From: Pseudobutyrivibrio sp.
GTDB lineage: Bacteria; Bacillota; Clostridia; Lachnospirales; Lachnospiraceae
DNA length: 42,821 nucleotides
Reading direction: 5' to 3'
NCBI GenBank assembly: GCA_024681435.1
Contig: JAILAV010000179.1
Location: 1 to 42,821, forward strand
Positions 42,499 to 42,821 of the stretch are shown here, in pieces. A model generated the notes under the pieces. That model had not been told where the DNA came from and made no database searches. It saw nothing but the letters and a program-made list of their open reading frames with translations. A program made the translations under genes and the position numbers. The number at the start of each line of letters is the position of its first letter. Positions within the stretch are counted from its first letter, which is position 1.

Positions 42499-42540
42499 TT
42501 AAAAGTACCTATAAAAAATCATTATAGGTACTTTTAATTT
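42497..42540. terminator. Terminator after the sce7726 gene
   Basis: An 18-bp perfect inverted repeat (AAAAGTACCTATAA / TTATAGGTACTTTT with flanking AATT) around a 7-base loop. A-run and T-run flanks would work in both directions. Confidence 0.92.
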
Positions 42541-42550
42541 TCTTAAAATG

Positions 42551-42559
42551 TGGTATTAT
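42551..42559 (+). promoter_or_regulatory. Extended -10 promoter for the solute-binding lipoprotein
   Basis: TGGTATTAT (TGn plus TATTAT) 35 bases before the ATG, right after the preceding terminator. No clear -35. Confidence 0.45.
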
Positions 42560-42593
42560 GTATAAAAATACATCGAAAAGGAATAAATATCCA

Positions 42594-42821
42594 ATGAAGA
42601 AGAAACTAACATTATTACTATGTTTAGTTGCAGCGCTCTTTTTAGTAGGCTGTGGAACTAAACAAGAAGAAACAAAAATAATTTCTACTATTGATGACCT
42701 TGAAGGAGCAACTATTGGTGTTCAGCTTGGTACAATAGGAGATATTTATGCATCAGATTACGAGGGAGATGATGCGGGAACTACTATTGTTAGATATAAC
42801 AAAATTACTGATGCTGTTCAG
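42594..42821 (+). CDS. ABC transporter substrate-binding lipoprotein, family 3 (amino-acid type), partial at the 3' end
   Basis: This gene is not in the ORF track because it runs off the window. The 76 codons visible encode a lipoprotein signal (MKKKLTLLLCLVAALFLVGC, lipobox LVGC), a short polar linker, then STIDDLEGATIGVQLGTIGD, the typical first strand of family 3 solute-binding proteins (IxDLKGKxIGVQxGT), which usually bind amino acids. AAAGGA lies 11 bases before the ATG. Ligand and partner permease lie beyond the window. Confidence 0.85.
   Translation, partial: MKKKLTLLLCLVAALFLVGCGTKQEETKIISTIDDLEGATIGVQLGTIGDIYASDYEGDDAGTTIVRYNKITDAVQ

Noticed and set aside
1-42821. CRISPR array, prophage, IS element or integrase
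   Set aside because: No regularly spaced repeats, transposase, integrase or phage structural gene found on either strand.

Overview
The window looks like chromosomal DNA of a low-GC, motile, Gram-positive anaerobe of the Lachnospiraceae, most likely near Butyrivibrio/Pseudobutyrivibrio. The reasons are the AT-rich composition with strong Shine-Dalgarno sites, a single-chain PurL, an esterase that I recall as very close to Butyrivibrio proteoclasticus Est1E, a class I THF riboswitch before folT, and an RND pump with a lipoprotein adaptor but no outer-membrane partner. The genus is inferred from memory of these families; no search was run.

Layout. 1-553: the 3' end of a 23S rRNA gene, then tRNA-Ala(UGC) and tRNA-Trp(CCA), with no 5S gene visible after the 23S. 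584-7672: a small unknown protein, free methionine-R-sulfoxide reductase, a chemoreceptor, an EAL-like/HDOD protein, a histidine-less HPr-like protein and a nuclease-helicase of the DinG/XPD type. 7781-15997: nucleotide biosynthesis (purL, then carA-carB), with structured leaders before purL and carA. 16097-20565: a lone DUF3990 protein, a flavodoxin, a PNPOx-like flavoprotein, lrgA-lrgB, an aldo/keto reductase (minus strand) and a feruloyl-esterase-like hydrolase. 20673-24978: a second chemoreceptor converging on a minus-strand operon of GGDEF protein, PilZ protein and a small unknown protein, which is a compact c-di-GMP module. 25126-31076: THF riboswitch and folT, then a tight run of HD phosphohydrolase, mnmA, metH and an rsmH paralogue. 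31211-31439: tRNA-Val and tRNA-Met, followed by an odd inverted copy of the tRNA-Met 3' end. 31724-34358: small exported proteins (PepSY, a 312-aa secreted protein, a lipoprotein) and a heavy-metal-associated domain protein. 34418-41694: a two-component system, a small companion protein and an RND efflux pair. 41758-42821: an sce7726-family protein and the start of a solute-binding lipoprotein.

How genes fit together. FolT (folate uptake, THF-sensing) lies next to MetH, which uses methyl-THF. The two MCPs, GGDEF, PilZ and EAL-like/HDOD proteins suggest a motile cell with c-di-GMP signalling. The clearest regulatory find is a pair of near-identical promoters carrying two AAGGTT-type repeats 11 bp apart. 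One lies before the small protein/response regulator/kinase operon and the other before the RND pump, which suggests a self-contained autoregulated sensor-efflux circuit. I see no CRISPR array, prophage, IS element or complete defence island.
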